Source of the DNA: Martinezella calliandrae
GTDB taxonomy: Bacteria; Pseudomonadota; Alphaproteobacteria; Rhizobiales; Rhizobiaceae
Length of the DNA stretch: 64,000 nucleotides
Direction: 5' to 3'
Assembly: GCF_030272695.1 (NCBI RefSeq)
Contig: NZ_JARFYN010000035.1
Location: 39,052-103,051 of the forward strand
Shown here: positions 35,644 through 44,207 of the stretch, one piece after another
How the letters are laid out: every line of letters starts with the position of its first letter
How positions within the stretch are numbered: position 1 is the stretch's first letter
Made by a program: the position numbers and the translations under genes
The notes under the pieces: generated by a model
What the model was told of the DNA's origin: nothing
Database searches by the model: none
What the model saw: the letters and a program-made list of their open reading frames with translations, nothing else

Positions 35644-37914
35644 CTACACCGTTTTGCTGACGCGCACCGGAACCGACTTATAGGACGGCGTGCCGCTTTC
35701 CTTGTCCTGATAGTCGATCGGGATCAGGCAGTTTGCTTCCGGATAATAGGCGGCAACCGAACCCGGCGCGATATCGTAGGAAATCGCTGTCAGCTTCAAC
35801 AGTCGTTTGGCTCCTGAAGGCAGTGCCGTTTCGACCTCCACGAGATCGCCATGCTCCAGGCCCTTCGCAGCCAGGTCGCCATCATTCATGAACAATACGT
35901 CGCGCCGGCCAAAAACGCCGCGATAGCGATCGTCTAGGCCATAGATCGTCGTATTGTATTGGTCGTGGCTGCGTATCGTCGCGAGCTTGAGGATACCAGC
36001 GTCGGCAAACGCGGCATCCTCGTTAAGCCCTTGGAATAGCAGAAACTCCGCCTTGGCGGACGGGGTGTTCCAAATACGCTCGGTTGGGCCAAGTGGCAGG
36101 CGGAAACCGCCCGGCACACGGATACGCTCGTTGTAGCCCGCGAAATCGGGAAAGACGATTTCGATCTTGTCGCGAATGCGATCATAGTCGGCGATCAGGT
36201 CCATCCAGGCGACCTTGCTGTCGGGCAATGTCGCCTGCGCCATGCCGGCAACGATCGCCGGTTCGGAGCGCAGATGTTCGGAAGCCGGCTTTAGCTTGCC
36301 ACGGGAGGCATGCACCATCGACATCGAGTCTTCGATCGTCACCGATTGTGGCCCGGCTGACTGTATATCCTGCTCGGTGCGCCCAAGAACCGGCAGGATG
36401 ATGGATTCCTTGCCGATCAGCAGCTGCGAACGGTTGAGCTTGGTATTCATATGGACGGCGAGATCGAGCTTGCGCATCGCCTTGGTGCAGAGTTCCGGAT
36501 CGGGCAGAGCGATCGAAAAATTGCCGCCAAGGCAGAGCAACACCGTCGAGCGCCCATCCGCCATCGCCTGCATTGCGGCAACCGCATCGTGGCCGTGGTG
36601 TTCAGGCGATTTGAAGCCAAAAGCGCGTTCGATGCCGGCAAACATTGAAGGATTCGGCCTCTCGCTGATTCCCACGGTGCGATTGCCCTGCACGTTGGAA
36701 TGGCCGCGCAGCGGGCAGATGCCGGCGCCGGGCTTGCCGAAATTGCCGCGCAACAGCAACAGATTGGCAATCTGCTGCACATTGGCGGTGCCCTTGGCGT
36801 GCTGGGTAATGCCCATGCCGTAGGTGACAATCGTGGCATTCGATTTGACATAGGCGGTCGCGACCCGTTCCAAGTCGACCCGCATCAGCCCGGACGCTCT
36901 TTCGATATCGGCCCATGCCGTTTGCTTGAGATCGGCTGCGAAGGCGTCGAAGCCGATGGTGTGTTCGACGATGAATGCACGATCGAGCACGTCTTGCGAC
37001 GCCTCAGCCAACTCCAGTACAGCCTTCATGATACCCTTAAGGGCAGCCGCATCGCCGCCGATCTTGACCTGATAGTAGGAGGACGCAATCCGCGTCGAGC
37101 CGAAAGTGCCCATCTCGATCGGGTTCTGCGGATCGGCGAACCGTTCGAGCGCCCGCTCCTTCAACGGATTGAAGACGATGATGGGCACGCCGCGCCGCGA
37201 GCATTCATGCAGCGTGCCCATCATGCGCGGATGGTTGGTTCCGGGATTGTGACCCATGGCGATGATGAGCTCGCAGCGGTCGAAATCCTCCAGAGACACC
37301 GTGCCCTTGCCGATGCCAATCGACTGCGGCAGGCCGACGCTGGTCGCCTCGTGGCACATGTTGGAGCAATCGGGGAAATTATTGGTGCCATATTCGCGCG
37401 CAAAAATCTGGAACAGAAAAGCGGCCTCATTGGAGGCGCGGCCGGACGTATAGAACTCCGCCATGTCCGGATTGGGCAGGCTGCGCATGACCTCGCCGAT
37501 GCGCGCAAAGGCTCCCTCCCATTCGATCGGTCGATAAGTATCAGTCGTGCTGTCATAGACCATTGGGTGGGTAAGTCGCCCTTCATTTTCCAGCTCGTAG
37601 TCGCTCCACTCGAGCAGCTCGGTCACGGTGTGCCTGGCGAAGAAGTCAGGCGTCACACGCTTGTTCGTCGCTTCCCAGGTGACAGCCTTTGCGCCGTTTT
37701 CGCAGAACTGGAAGGTCGATGTATGTTCCTTGTCGGGCCAGGCGCAGCCGGGGCAGTCGAACCCATCGGGCTTGTTTGTGCGCAGAAGAAGCAGCGGCGC
37801 TTCCGTGACATCCATCTGCTCGCGCACGGCCTTGGCGGTCGCCCTCAATGCGCCCCAGCCACCGGCGGGATTGCTGTAGGCACGAATTCCGGGAACTTCA
37901 CGCTTCTGCGCCAT
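35644..37914 (-). CDS. Molybdopterin oxidoreductase, YdeP/FdhF-like alpha subunit
   Basis: A 756-residue molybdenum-cofactor enzyme of the formate dehydrogenase-like (YdeP) class. CPGCAWPDKEH near residue 55 is the short N-terminal Cys motif of this group. The body has molybdopterin-binding signatures such as MGHNPGTNHPRMMGTLHECSRRG, GMGITQHAKGTANVQQIANLLLLRGNFGKPGAGICPLRGHSNVQG and a C-terminal DNYN-like segment (SHDQYNTTIYGLDDRYRGVFG). No partner subunit or accessory gene lies next to it. It converges on the guanine deaminase operon; a role in purine metabolism would be speculation. Confidence 0.88.
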   Translation of the reverse strand: MAQKREVPGIRAYSNPAGGWGALRATAKAVREQMDVTEAPLLLLRTNKPDGFDCPGCAWPDKEHTSTFQFCENGAKAVTWEATNKRVTPDFFARHTVTELLEWSDYELENEGRLTHPMVYDSTTDTYRPIEWEGAFARIGEVMRSLPNPDMAEFYTSGRASNEAAFLFQIFAREYGTNNFPDCSNMCHEATSVGLPQSIGIGKGTVSLEDFDRCELIIAMGHNPGTNHPRMMGTLHECSRRGVPIIVFNPLKERALERFADPQNPIEMGTFGSTRIASSYYQVKIGGDAAALKGIMKAVLELAEASQDVLDRAFIVEHTIGFDAFAADLKQTAWADIERASGLMRVDLERVATAYVKSNATIVTYGMGITQHAKGTANVQQIANLLLLRGNFGKPGAGICPLRGHSNVQGNRTVGISERPNPSMFAGIERAFGFKSPEHHGHDAVAAMQAMADGRSTVLLCLGGNFSIALPDPELCTKAMRKLDLAVHMNTKLNRSQLLIGKESIILPVLGRTEQDIQSAGPQSVTIEDSMSMVHASRGKLKPASEHLRSEPAIVAGMAQATLPDSKVAWMDLIADYDRIRDKIEIVFPDFAGYNERIRVPGGFRLPLGPTERIWNTPSAKAEFLLFQGLNEDAAFADAGILKLATIRSHDQYNTTIYGLDDRYRGVFGRRDVLFMNDGDLAAKGLEHGDLVEVETALPSGAKRLLKLTAISYDIAPGSVAAYYPEANCLIPIDYQDKESGTPSYKSVPVRVSKTV

Positions 37915-38075
37915 TACACGCTCCTTTGTTTACCCTCCCGAGACCCCCTTAATGAAACTAGCCGATTGGCGAATGTTTTCCACAAAACAAAGAGCCAGAA
38001 GCAAGGAATGATGGGCCATTGTGCCGAGTATTAAGCGATTGGATCCTTGATACCGCAGCAGTCTGATAGGAACGC

Positions 38076-39026
38076 TCAATTCTTGAACACAAGACAAGCC
38101 CCGCCCTTCTGGCGGACTTGACTGCAAACCGCGTCCGCTTCGGCACGTGTCTGCCGGCCGATACGGGCGGCATATCGGATGCGGAAACCGAAATCGCCGT
38201 TGCGCTGGCGCACAATGAGCGGCTTTTCTTCATTCAGCGGTGTTGGAAGCTTGGCAACATTCTCGGAAAAAAGGCTGCGGACTGTGTCGAGCTGGAGATT
38301 CTCCGCAAGTTGAGCGCCCCAGGGCGCCCAAGGCCGCTCCTGCTCCAAGGCGATTTGCTTCAGCTTGCGGCTGCCGGCAAGCGCCATGCATGCCTGCGCA
38401 AAAGGTTTGCCCTTGTCAAGTTCCAACGCAACCGTACCAGGCGGGTCATCCTTCCATTGCTCGACCGTATGCGCCGTAATGGCAATCACGTAGCTTCGGG
38501 TCTCATAGGGAAGATTGCCGGAACTCAGAAAATTTGCGAGGCCGTTTTCGCCGGCATTATAGGCCGCCGCAGCTAAGCCGAGATTGCCGAAGCGGTTGCG
38601 CAATTCGTCCAGATAAGCTGCCGCTTTTCCTAGCGCCTCCAGCAAATCGTAGCTGTCCTGAACGCCACGTAGTCTTGCCGTTCCCGGCATGAATTGCGCA
38701 ATGCCTTGCGCACCCTTCGGACTGACCGCATCGGGGCGAAACGTGCTTTCCCGCCAAATGAGCCTGGCAAGATAGTCCGGCGGTAGATGATTGGCGCGGG
38801 CGAAATAGTCGATCGCGTCGCAGAGGTCACGACTATAACTTTCCTTGCGGATGCAAAGTGTTTTGCCTCTGTCGGTTACCAAAGGTCCTGAAATGCACGC
38901 CGGCGGCGCAACGCTCCATTCAGGCTGGGCCTTCACTGGACAAACGGCCAAAAGCATAAAGCCGAATGCACTAACGAAATTTATGGCCTTTCCGACAAGG
39001 CTGGGCCGATGCTGGTTGCCTGCCAT
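38076..39026 (-). CDS. Lytic transglycosylase with SLT domain and C-terminal SPOR-like region
   Basis: A 316-residue exported cell-wall enzyme with a signal peptide (about residues 12-34, ending PVKAQ). The SLT domain has catalytic Glu in LARLIWRESTFRPDAVSPKGAQGIAQFMPGTA and the second motif AAAAYNAGENGLANFL. The last 80 residues (GDFGFRIRYAARIGRQTRAEADAVCSQVRQKGGACLVF) look like a SPOR-type peptidoglycan-binding fold. Such enzymes cut glycan strands to 1,6-anhydro-muropeptides, the material recycled by the operon near 50 kb, although the genes are separate. Its promoter region overlaps the RIME1-like repeat. Confidence 0.88.
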   Translation of the reverse strand: MAGNQHRPSLVGKAINFVSAFGFMLLAVCPVKAQPEWSVAPPACISGPLVTDRGKTLCIRKESYSRDLCDAIDYFARANHLPPDYLARLIWRESTFRPDAVSPKGAQGIAQFMPGTARLRGVQDSYDLLEALGKAAAYLDELRNRFGNLGLAAAAYNAGENGLANFLSSGNLPYETRSYVIAITAHTVEQWKDDPPGTVALELDKGKPFAQACMALAGSRKLKQIALEQERPWAPWGAQLAENLQLDTVRSLFSENVAKLPTPLNEEKPLIVRQRNGDFGFRIRYAARIGRQTRAEADAVCSQVRQKGGACLVFKN

Positions 39027-39058
39027 CCGTGCGAAACCCGTTGGAAACCGTCAAATCA

Positions 39059-39166
39059 CTAGAGCATCCCGCTTTCAAATGGGACCACCTGCAAGCGGAT
39101 GAGATGCGCTTGTCTCAAAAGACTAGAGCGACCTTAGTGCGTTCAAGTGAACGCACGGTGCTCTAG
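39059..39166. repeat. RIME1-like intergenic palindromic element, 108 bp
   Basis: The element begins CTAGAGC (39059) and ends GCTCTAG (39166), exactly 108 bp, the length described for the Rhizobium-specific intergenic mosaic element RIME1. Its first half holds the degenerate palindrome CCGCTT...AAGCGG. Its second half (39123-39166) is a strong nested hairpin: CTAGAGC-g-ACC-tta-GTGCGTTCA-ag-TGAACGCAC-GGT-GCTCTAG. It lies between the transglycosylase start and the GntR stop. The rest of 39167-39259 shows no gene. Confidence 0.8.
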
Positions 39167-39259
39167 AGTGCCGCTCTTGATAGCATCTATGAGCGATAAC
39201 GAAAACCATGAAGGCTGTGAGAGGCTACGGGCTCAATGATCGCAGCACCTGGAGCAGTC

Positions 39260-39940
39260 TCAGTTGCCCGTCTTAGGCGCAGCGAAAACGATGCTGGCAT
39301 CACTGACAATGGCGACATGTGAATAGGCGGCCTGGCTTGCGGCTTGGGAGTCGCCCCGCAGGACTGCGGCGACGATAGCGTCGTGCTCATCGAAGGACTT
39401 GGCGAGCCTGCCTGGAAGCCGGAACTGCGCGCGACGAAACGGCGCAAGTCTGGCCCGGGTCTGCGTTACCAATTCGAAAATGTGGTCGTTGTGAGCGCCG
39501 CGATAGAGCTGGGTGTGAAACTCGGCGTTGTAGGCAGCATAATCCTCTTCGGCTCGTGCATGCACGAGCCGGGCGGACGCGCGGTGTTCGAGCTCGAGGG
39601 TGCGACGCTCTTCGACGCTCATTCGTTCTGCGGACAGGCGCGCACAGATGGCTTCGAGTTCGGCCATTGCTTCGAACATCGAATGCAAATAGGCACCGCT
39701 TACAGTCGTCACGACAGCGCTGCGGTTCGGTTCACGGCCGACCAAACCCATGGCGCCAAGCTCACGCAACGCCTCGCGCACCGGGGTCCGCGACACGTCG
39801 AAACGGCTTGCCAGCGATATTTCGTCAAGCTTCTCGCCCGGAACGAGCGCACCGGTCACGATCAAATCGGCGATTGCGCGCACCATCTGTTCGACGGTCG
39901 TTCCGGTTCTGACGATTTCTCTGCGCTTGACCTGCTTCAC
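39260..39940 (-). CDS. GntR-family regulator, FadR subfamily (FCD domain)
   Basis: A 226-residue regulator with a winged HTH (DLIVTGALVPGEKLDEISLASRFDVSRTPVREALRELGAMGLV) and an all-helical C-terminal FCD ligand domain with metal-type His residues (AEFHTQLYRGAHNDHIFEL, SHVAIV). I favour the GTG at 39940 over a TTG at 40000. The latter has no ribosome site, and a perfect palindromic operator (39966-39981) would fall inside the gene. It diverges from the ureide importer/hydrolase operon and probably represses it until a ureide or its product binds. Confidence 0.88.
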   Translation of the reverse strand: MKQVKRREIVRTGTTVEQMVRAIADLIVTGALVPGEKLDEISLASRFDVSRTPVREALRELGAMGLVGREPNRSAVVTTVSGAYLHSMFEAMAELEAICARLSAERMSVEERRTLELEHRASARLVHARAEEDYAAYNAEFHTQLYRGAHNDHIFELVTQTRARLAPFRRAQFRLPGRLAKSFDEHDAIVAAVLRGDSQAASQAAYSHVAIVSDASIVFAAPKTGN

Positions 39941-39965
39941 CGCGATGCGTCTGCCCCGATTTATT

Positions 39966-39981
39966 GCATACAGATGTATGC
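39966..39981. promoter_or_regulatory. GntR operator GCATACA-ga-TGTATGC
   Basis: A perfect 7-bp inverted repeat with a 2-base spacer lies 25 bp upstream of the proposed GTG start of the GntR gene. The half-site GCATACA recurs twice on the plus strand ahead of the importer operon, which supports a shared operator for autoregulation and divergent control. Confidence 0.72.
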
Positions 39982-40140
39982 GCACGGACAGCAAAGTCAA
40001 TTCATGTTTTAAATTATTGTTTTAAAATGATGTTTAGCATGTGGCGAACAGCTTGAGATGGCATTTAGAAACCAAATTGCGCATTTTCGATCAATAAATG
40101 GGCACTGCTTATTTTTGAAGCTCATATCTTGACGAGATCT

Positions 40141-40234
40141 GCATACACTTTTCGCAGCCTATTTCGGTTGATAAATTTAAATGCTAAAAATCAATAGGTT
40201 AAAATCTGGCACAGTGATTGCATACACTTTTTCG
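40141..40234 (+). promoter_or_regulatory. Two GCATACAC-type half-sites in the ureide operon promoter
   Basis: GCATACACTTTTCG (40141-40154) and GCATACACTTTTTCG (40220-40234) are near-identical direct repeats 79 bp apart in the 340-bp gene-free interval 39941-40279. They share GCATACA with the perfect palindrome at 39966. The second lies 45 bp before the binding-protein ATG, a position suited to repression. A -35-like TTGATA occurs near 40168 in an AT-rich stretch between them. Confidence 0.6.
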
Positions 40235-40279
40235 TACCTCTTTTTTTACGAGCCGGCTTCGGCCGCAAGGAGCAATACC

Positions 40280-41407
40280 ATGACCAGACTCCTTTCCATG
40301 AATCGCCGCAATTTTCTCCAGGCATCGGCAGCAGGTGCACTGGCCACCGTCGCGCCCGGTCTCATCTCCTCTCGGGCTTATGCCGAGACCGCGCTCACCG
40401 TCGGCTTCATCTATGTCGGGCCGAAGGACGACTACGGTTACAACCAGTCACACGCAGAAGGTGCTGCCACCGTCAAAGCGATAGGCGGCGTCACCGTCGT
40501 CGAGGAGGAAAATGTCCCCGAGACCGTCGATGCGCAGAAGACGATGGAATCGATGATCAATCTCGACGGCGCCACGCTGCTTTTCCCGACATCCTTCGGC
40601 TATTTCGATCCGCACATGCTGGCCATGGCCGCCAAATATCCCAACATACAATTCCGCCATTGCGGCGGTCTCTGGCAGTCGGGCAAGCATCCGGCGAATA
40701 CCGGCTCCTATTTCGGTTACATTTTCCAGGGCCAATACCTGAACGGCGTCACCGCCGGCTATGCGACCAAGAGCAAGAAGATCGGCTTCGTCGCCGCCAA
40801 GCCTATCCCGCAGGTTCTGCAGAACATCAATGCCTTCCTGCTCGGCGCCCGATCCGTCGATCCGGCCATCACTTGCCAAGTGATCTTTACCGGCGAATGG
40901 TCGCTGGCCGTCAAGGAAGCCGAAGCCACCAACGCGCTGATCGACCAGGGCGCAGACGTCGTCACTTGCCACGTCGACAGCCCGAAAGTCGTCGTCGAAA
41001 CCGCCGCCGGCCGTGGCGCCTTCATCTGCGGCTACCACGCCAACCAGAGCCCGCTTGCACCGGCAAAATATCTGACCGGGGCCGAATGGGCCTGGGGCAA
41101 TGTCTACTCCGACTTCGTGAAGAAGGCTCAGGCCGGCGAAACGCTTTTAAACTTTGTCCGCGGCGGCTTGAAGGACGGCTTCGTCAAGATGAGCCCGCTC
41201 GGCCCCGGCGTTTCCGCCGAATCCCGCAAGAAGTTCGAGGCGACGCTCGCCGAGATGATGGCGGCTAAATTTTCGGTCTTCAAAGGCCCGATCAAGGACA
41301 ATAAGGGCAATATGGTCATCACGGCGGACAAGAGCTTCGCTGAGGACGCCATCGAGCTCGAGAGCATGAATTATCTGGTCGAAGGTGTCGTCGGCTCCAC
41401 GGCTTAA
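40280..41407 (+). CDS. BMP-family ABC binding protein of the ureide operon
   Basis: A 375-residue periplasmic binding protein of the BMP/PnrA class with a Tat signal (MNRRNFLQASAAGALATVAPGLISSRAYA). It carries the family patterns VGFIYVGPKDDYGYNQSHAEGAATVK and FGYFDPHMLAMAAKYPNIQFRHCGG. The ATG at 40280 has AAGGAG seven bases upstream. It is the first gene of an operon with biuret hydrolase and allophanate hydrolase, so the bound ligand is likely biuret or another ureide rather than a nucleoside. That is an inference from context. Confidence 0.9.
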   Translation: MTRLLSMNRRNFLQASAAGALATVAPGLISSRAYAETALTVGFIYVGPKDDYGYNQSHAEGAATVKAIGGVTVVEEENVPETVDAQKTMESMINLDGATLLFPTSFGYFDPHMLAMAAKYPNIQFRHCGGLWQSGKHPANTGSYFGYIFQGQYLNGVTAGYATKSKKIGFVAAKPIPQVLQNINAFLLGARSVDPAITCQVIFTGEWSLAVKEAEATNALIDQGADVVTCHVDSPKVVVETAAGRGAFICGYHANQSPLAPAKYLTGAEWAWGNVYSDFVKKAQAGETLLNFVRGGLKDGFVKMSPLGPGVSAESRKKFEATLAEMMAAKFSVFKGPIKDNKGNMVITADKSFAEDAIELESMNYLVEGVVGSTA

Positions 41408-41427
41408 ATCTTCGGGGGAGACGCGTC

Positions 41428-42555
41428 ATGACGGTCGAAGTCAACGATCCCGCATTATCCATCGATGCGCAAAGGCAGGTGCTGCGCCCCGCCCTCGAAT
41501 GGCTCGCGCGGCGGGCTGAACCGGTCGCGATCACGCTTGGTGCAATCCTGGCCGGTTTGCTGCTTTTTTCTCTCTTCATCCTGGCGGTCGGCAAATCGCC
41601 GGCCGACCTCTATCGTTTCATGTATGCCGGCGGCTTCGGTAGCTGGTTTTCCATCCAGAATAGCCTGAGCCGAGCTTCTCCGCTGCTGCTAACGGCCCTC
41701 TGCGTCGCCTTGCCGGCGAGGCTCGGTCTCGTCATTATCGGCGGAGAAGGTGCGGTCGTCCTAGGCGGCGTGGCGGCGGCGGCGATCGCGCTGCCGATCG
41801 TCGGCCACTTGCCAGCGATCATCGTCCTAATCGCGATGGCACTTGCCGCAATGGTGATCGGGGGCATCTGGATCGGCCTTGCTGGCTTCCTGCGCCACTA
41901 TCGCGGAGTTAACGAAACCATCTCCTCGCTGCTGCTCGCCTACATCGCCGTCGCCTTGATGAACCAGTTCGTCGAGGGGCCGTTACGCGATCCGGCAAGC
42001 CTCAACAAGCCATCCACCAAGCCGCTGCCGCATGACTATATGCTCGGGAACATCCCAGGCATGGACGTGCACTGGGGGCTTGTCATCGGCATCGCCGCCT
42101 GTATCGCATCTTGGATATTGATCGAGGCAACGAGCTACGGCTTTGCAGCCCGCATCGCCGGCGGCAATGTTCGCGCCGCGCAGATCCAGGGTCTGCCCGT
42201 AGGCCGGTTGATCGCCGGCTTTACGGCGATCGCCGGCAGCTTCGCGGGTCTCGCAGGCATGATCGAGGTCTCCGCCGTCCAGGGCAGCGCCAATGCTTCG
42301 CTTGCCGCCGGCTATGGTTATACCGGCATACTCGTTGCTTTTCTTGCCCGTCACAATCCATTGGCAATCATTCCGGTCGCCATTCTTCTCGGCGGCATCG
42401 ACGCCTCCGGCGGCCTCATCCAGCGCCGCATGGGCCTGCCCGACGCGACCGTTCTGGTCCTGCAGGGCACGCTCTTCATCGTCATCCTCTTCTGTGAAAC
42501 CTTCTACGGCCGTTTCAAGATCTTCAATCCCGACCTTTGGAACAGGAGCGCATGA
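41428..42555 (+). CDS. Ureide importer permease 1 (BMP type)
   Basis: A 375-residue permease of the RbsC/BmpD-like family with a hydrophilic N-terminal extension of about 35 residues, then many membrane helices (LGAILAGLLLFSLFILAVG and following). GLVIIGGEGAVVLGGVAAAAIAL corresponds to the conserved N-I-G-x-E-G loop. It lies 20 bp after the binding protein, and its stop overlaps permease 2 by four bases. Confidence 0.9.
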   Translation: MTVEVNDPALSIDAQRQVLRPALEWLARRAEPVAITLGAILAGLLLFSLFILAVGKSPADLYRFMYAGGFGSWFSIQNSLSRASPLLLTALCVALPARLGLVIIGGEGAVVLGGVAAAAIALPIVGHLPAIIVLIAMALAAMVIGGIWIGLAGFLRHYRGVNETISSLLLAYIAVALMNQFVEGPLRDPASLNKPSTKPLPHDYMLGNIPGMDVHWGLVIGIAACIASWILIEATSYGFAARIAGGNVRAAQIQGLPVGRLIAGFTAIAGSFAGLAGMIEVSAVQGSANASLAAGYGYTGILVAFLARHNPLAIIPVAILLGGIDASGGLIQRRMGLPDATVLVLQGTLFIVILFCETFYGRFKIFNPDLWNRSA

Positions 42556-43481
42556 TGGACGACACCGCAATCGGCCTTTGGGGTGTGCCGCTCGCCATCT
42601 TCGCCGGCGCAATCCGCGTCTCGACGCCATTTATCTTCGTCAGTCTCGGGGAGACGATCACGGAGCGCTCCGGCCGCATCAATCTCGGCCTGGAAGGCAC
42701 GCTCGTTTTCGGCGCCATGACCGCCTATGCGGTTGCCGTCATGAGCGGCTCCCCGTGGCTTGGCGTCCTTGCCGCGATGGCGACCGGCGCAATCTTCGGC
42801 GCCGTGCATGGCTGGATCTGCAAATGGCCCAGGGTCAACGACATAGCCATCGGCATCGCCATGATGCAGTTCGGCCTGGGCTTGGCCTTTTTCCTCGGCA
42901 AATCCTTCATTCAACCGGTCGCGCCGCACCTGCCGGCAATCCCCTTCGGCTTTTGGTCTGGCCTAGCACCGGTAAAGGCCGCACTAAATATCAACATCCT
43001 CTTCATCCTCGGCGCGGCGCTCGCTGTTGTGCTCTGGTGGGCCTTCAAAAACACCAGGGTCGGTCTCACGTTGCGCGTCGTCGGCGACAGCACCGATGCG
43101 GCGCGTGCCATGGGCATCAATCCGGATCTTGTCCGGCTGCTTGCTACGGCGGTCGGCGGCTCGCTGGCGGCGGTTGGTGGTGCCTATCTGTCGCTCTACT
43201 ATCCCGGCTCCTGGAATGAACGCATCTCTTCCGGCCAGGGCCTGATGGCGGTGGCGCTGGTGATCTTCGCGCGGTGGAATCCGATCGGCTGCTTTGTCGC
43301 CGCACTTCTTTTCGGCGGCGCTGGCGCACTCGGCCCGGCGCTGCAGTCGGTCGGGGTGACGCAAGGCTATTACCTCTTCTACGCCGCCCCTTACGTGCTC
43401 ACGCTCGTCATCATGATCATCACCTCGTCGCCTACGCGCTCGCTCGCCGGCGCGCCCGGCGCACTTTCGCTCACCAAATAG
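42552..43481 (+). CDS. Ureide importer permease 2 (BMP type)
   Basis: A 309-residue permease with the family loop ETITERSGRINLGLEGTLVFGAM and the later GDSTDAARAMGINPDLVRLLATAVGGSLAAVGGAYLSLYYPGSW. The ATGATGG start overlaps the preceding stop, indicating coupled translation. Biuret hydrolase follows after 12 bp. With permease 1 and the ATPase at 44204 it completes a BMP-type importer whose gene order (binding protein, permeases, hydrolase, ATPase) differs from the purine importer in this window. Confidence 0.91.
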   Translation: MMDDTAIGLWGVPLAIFAGAIRVSTPFIFVSLGETITERSGRINLGLEGTLVFGAMTAYAVAVMSGSPWLGVLAAMATGAIFGAVHGWICKWPRVNDIAIGIAMMQFGLGLAFFLGKSFIQPVAPHLPAIPFGFWSGLAPVKAALNINILFILGAALAVVLWWAFKNTRVGLTLRVVGDSTDAARAMGINPDLVRLLATAVGGSLAAVGGAYLSLYYPGSWNERISSGQGLMAVALVIFARWNPIGCFVAALLFGGAGALGPALQSVGVTQGYYLFYAAPYVLTLVIMIITSSPTRSLAGAPGALSLTK

Positions 43482-43493
43482 GAAAGATCAGCC

Positions 43494-44207
43494 ATGAACA
43501 GTCGCGCAGCCGCAGCCCTCGGCCAGAAACTGACCTATATCGATGCCGATCCCTATGCCTGGCCCTATAATGGCGTGCTAAGTCCTGACAACACAGCCCT
43601 CATCATCATCGACATGCAGACGGATTTCTGCGGCCCCGGCGGTTATGTCGATCACATGGGTTATGATCTGTCGTTGGTCCGAGCACCGATCGCACCGATC
43701 AAGACGTTGCTCGCCGCCATGCGCGCCAGGGGTTATCACGTCATTCATACCCGCGAGGGGCATCGACCCGACCTGGCTGACTTGCCCGCCAACAAGCGCT
43801 GGCGTTCGCAGCGCATCAATGCCGGGATCGGCGATCCTGGCCCCTGCGGCCGTATCCTCGTGCGCGGCGAGCCGGGCTGGGACATTATCGACGAATTGAA
43901 GCCGGTGGACGGCGAGACGATCATTGACAAGCCCGGCAAGGGCTCTTTCTGCGCCACCGATCTGGAATTGATCCTCAACCAGAAGCGCGTCGAGAACCTC
44001 ATTCTCACCGGCATCACCACTGACGTCTGTGTCCACACGACCATGCGCGAGGCGAACGATCGCGGCTTCGAATGCCTGCTGCTAGAAGACTGCTGCGGCG
44101 CGACCGACTACGGCAATCATCTCGCCGCCATCAAGATGGTGAAGATGCAGGGCGGCGTCTTCGGCTCCGTGTCCAATTCCGCAACCTTGGTGAGCCAACT
44201 GCCATGA
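43494..44207 (+). CDS. biuH: Biuret hydrolase (isochorismatase-like cysteine hydrolase)
   Basis: A 237-residue cysteine hydrolase. The triad is Asp40 (LIIIDMQTDFCG), Lys146 (IIDKPGKGSF) and Cys179 (GITTDVCVHTTMREAND). These lie exactly four residues later than Asp36, Lys142 and Cys175 of Rhizobium leguminosarum BiuH as I recall that protein, and the flanks (DADPYAWPYNG, REGHRPDLADLPANKRWRSQRI, NHLAAIKMVKMQGGVFGSVSNSA) match almost throughout. BiuH hydrolyses biuret to allophanate and ammonia. The triuret hydrolase TrtA is a close relative and cannot be fully excluded. Allophanate hydrolase lies in the same operon. Confidence 0.88.
   Translation: MNSRAAAALGQKLTYIDADPYAWPYNGVLSPDNTALIIIDMQTDFCGPGGYVDHMGYDLSLVRAPIAPIKTLLAAMRARGYHVIHTREGHRPDLADLPANKRWRSQRINAGIGDPGPCGRILVRGEPGWDIIDELKPVDGETIIDKPGKGSFCATDLELILNQKRVENLILTGITTDVCVHTTMREANDRGFECLLLEDCCGATDYGNHLAAIKMVKMQGGVFGSVSNSATLVSQLP

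Noticed and set aside
39123..39166. Strong hairpin read as an intrinsic terminator alone
   Set aside because: It is the second half of a 108-bp RIME1-like element and has no U-run, so a repeat element explains it better.
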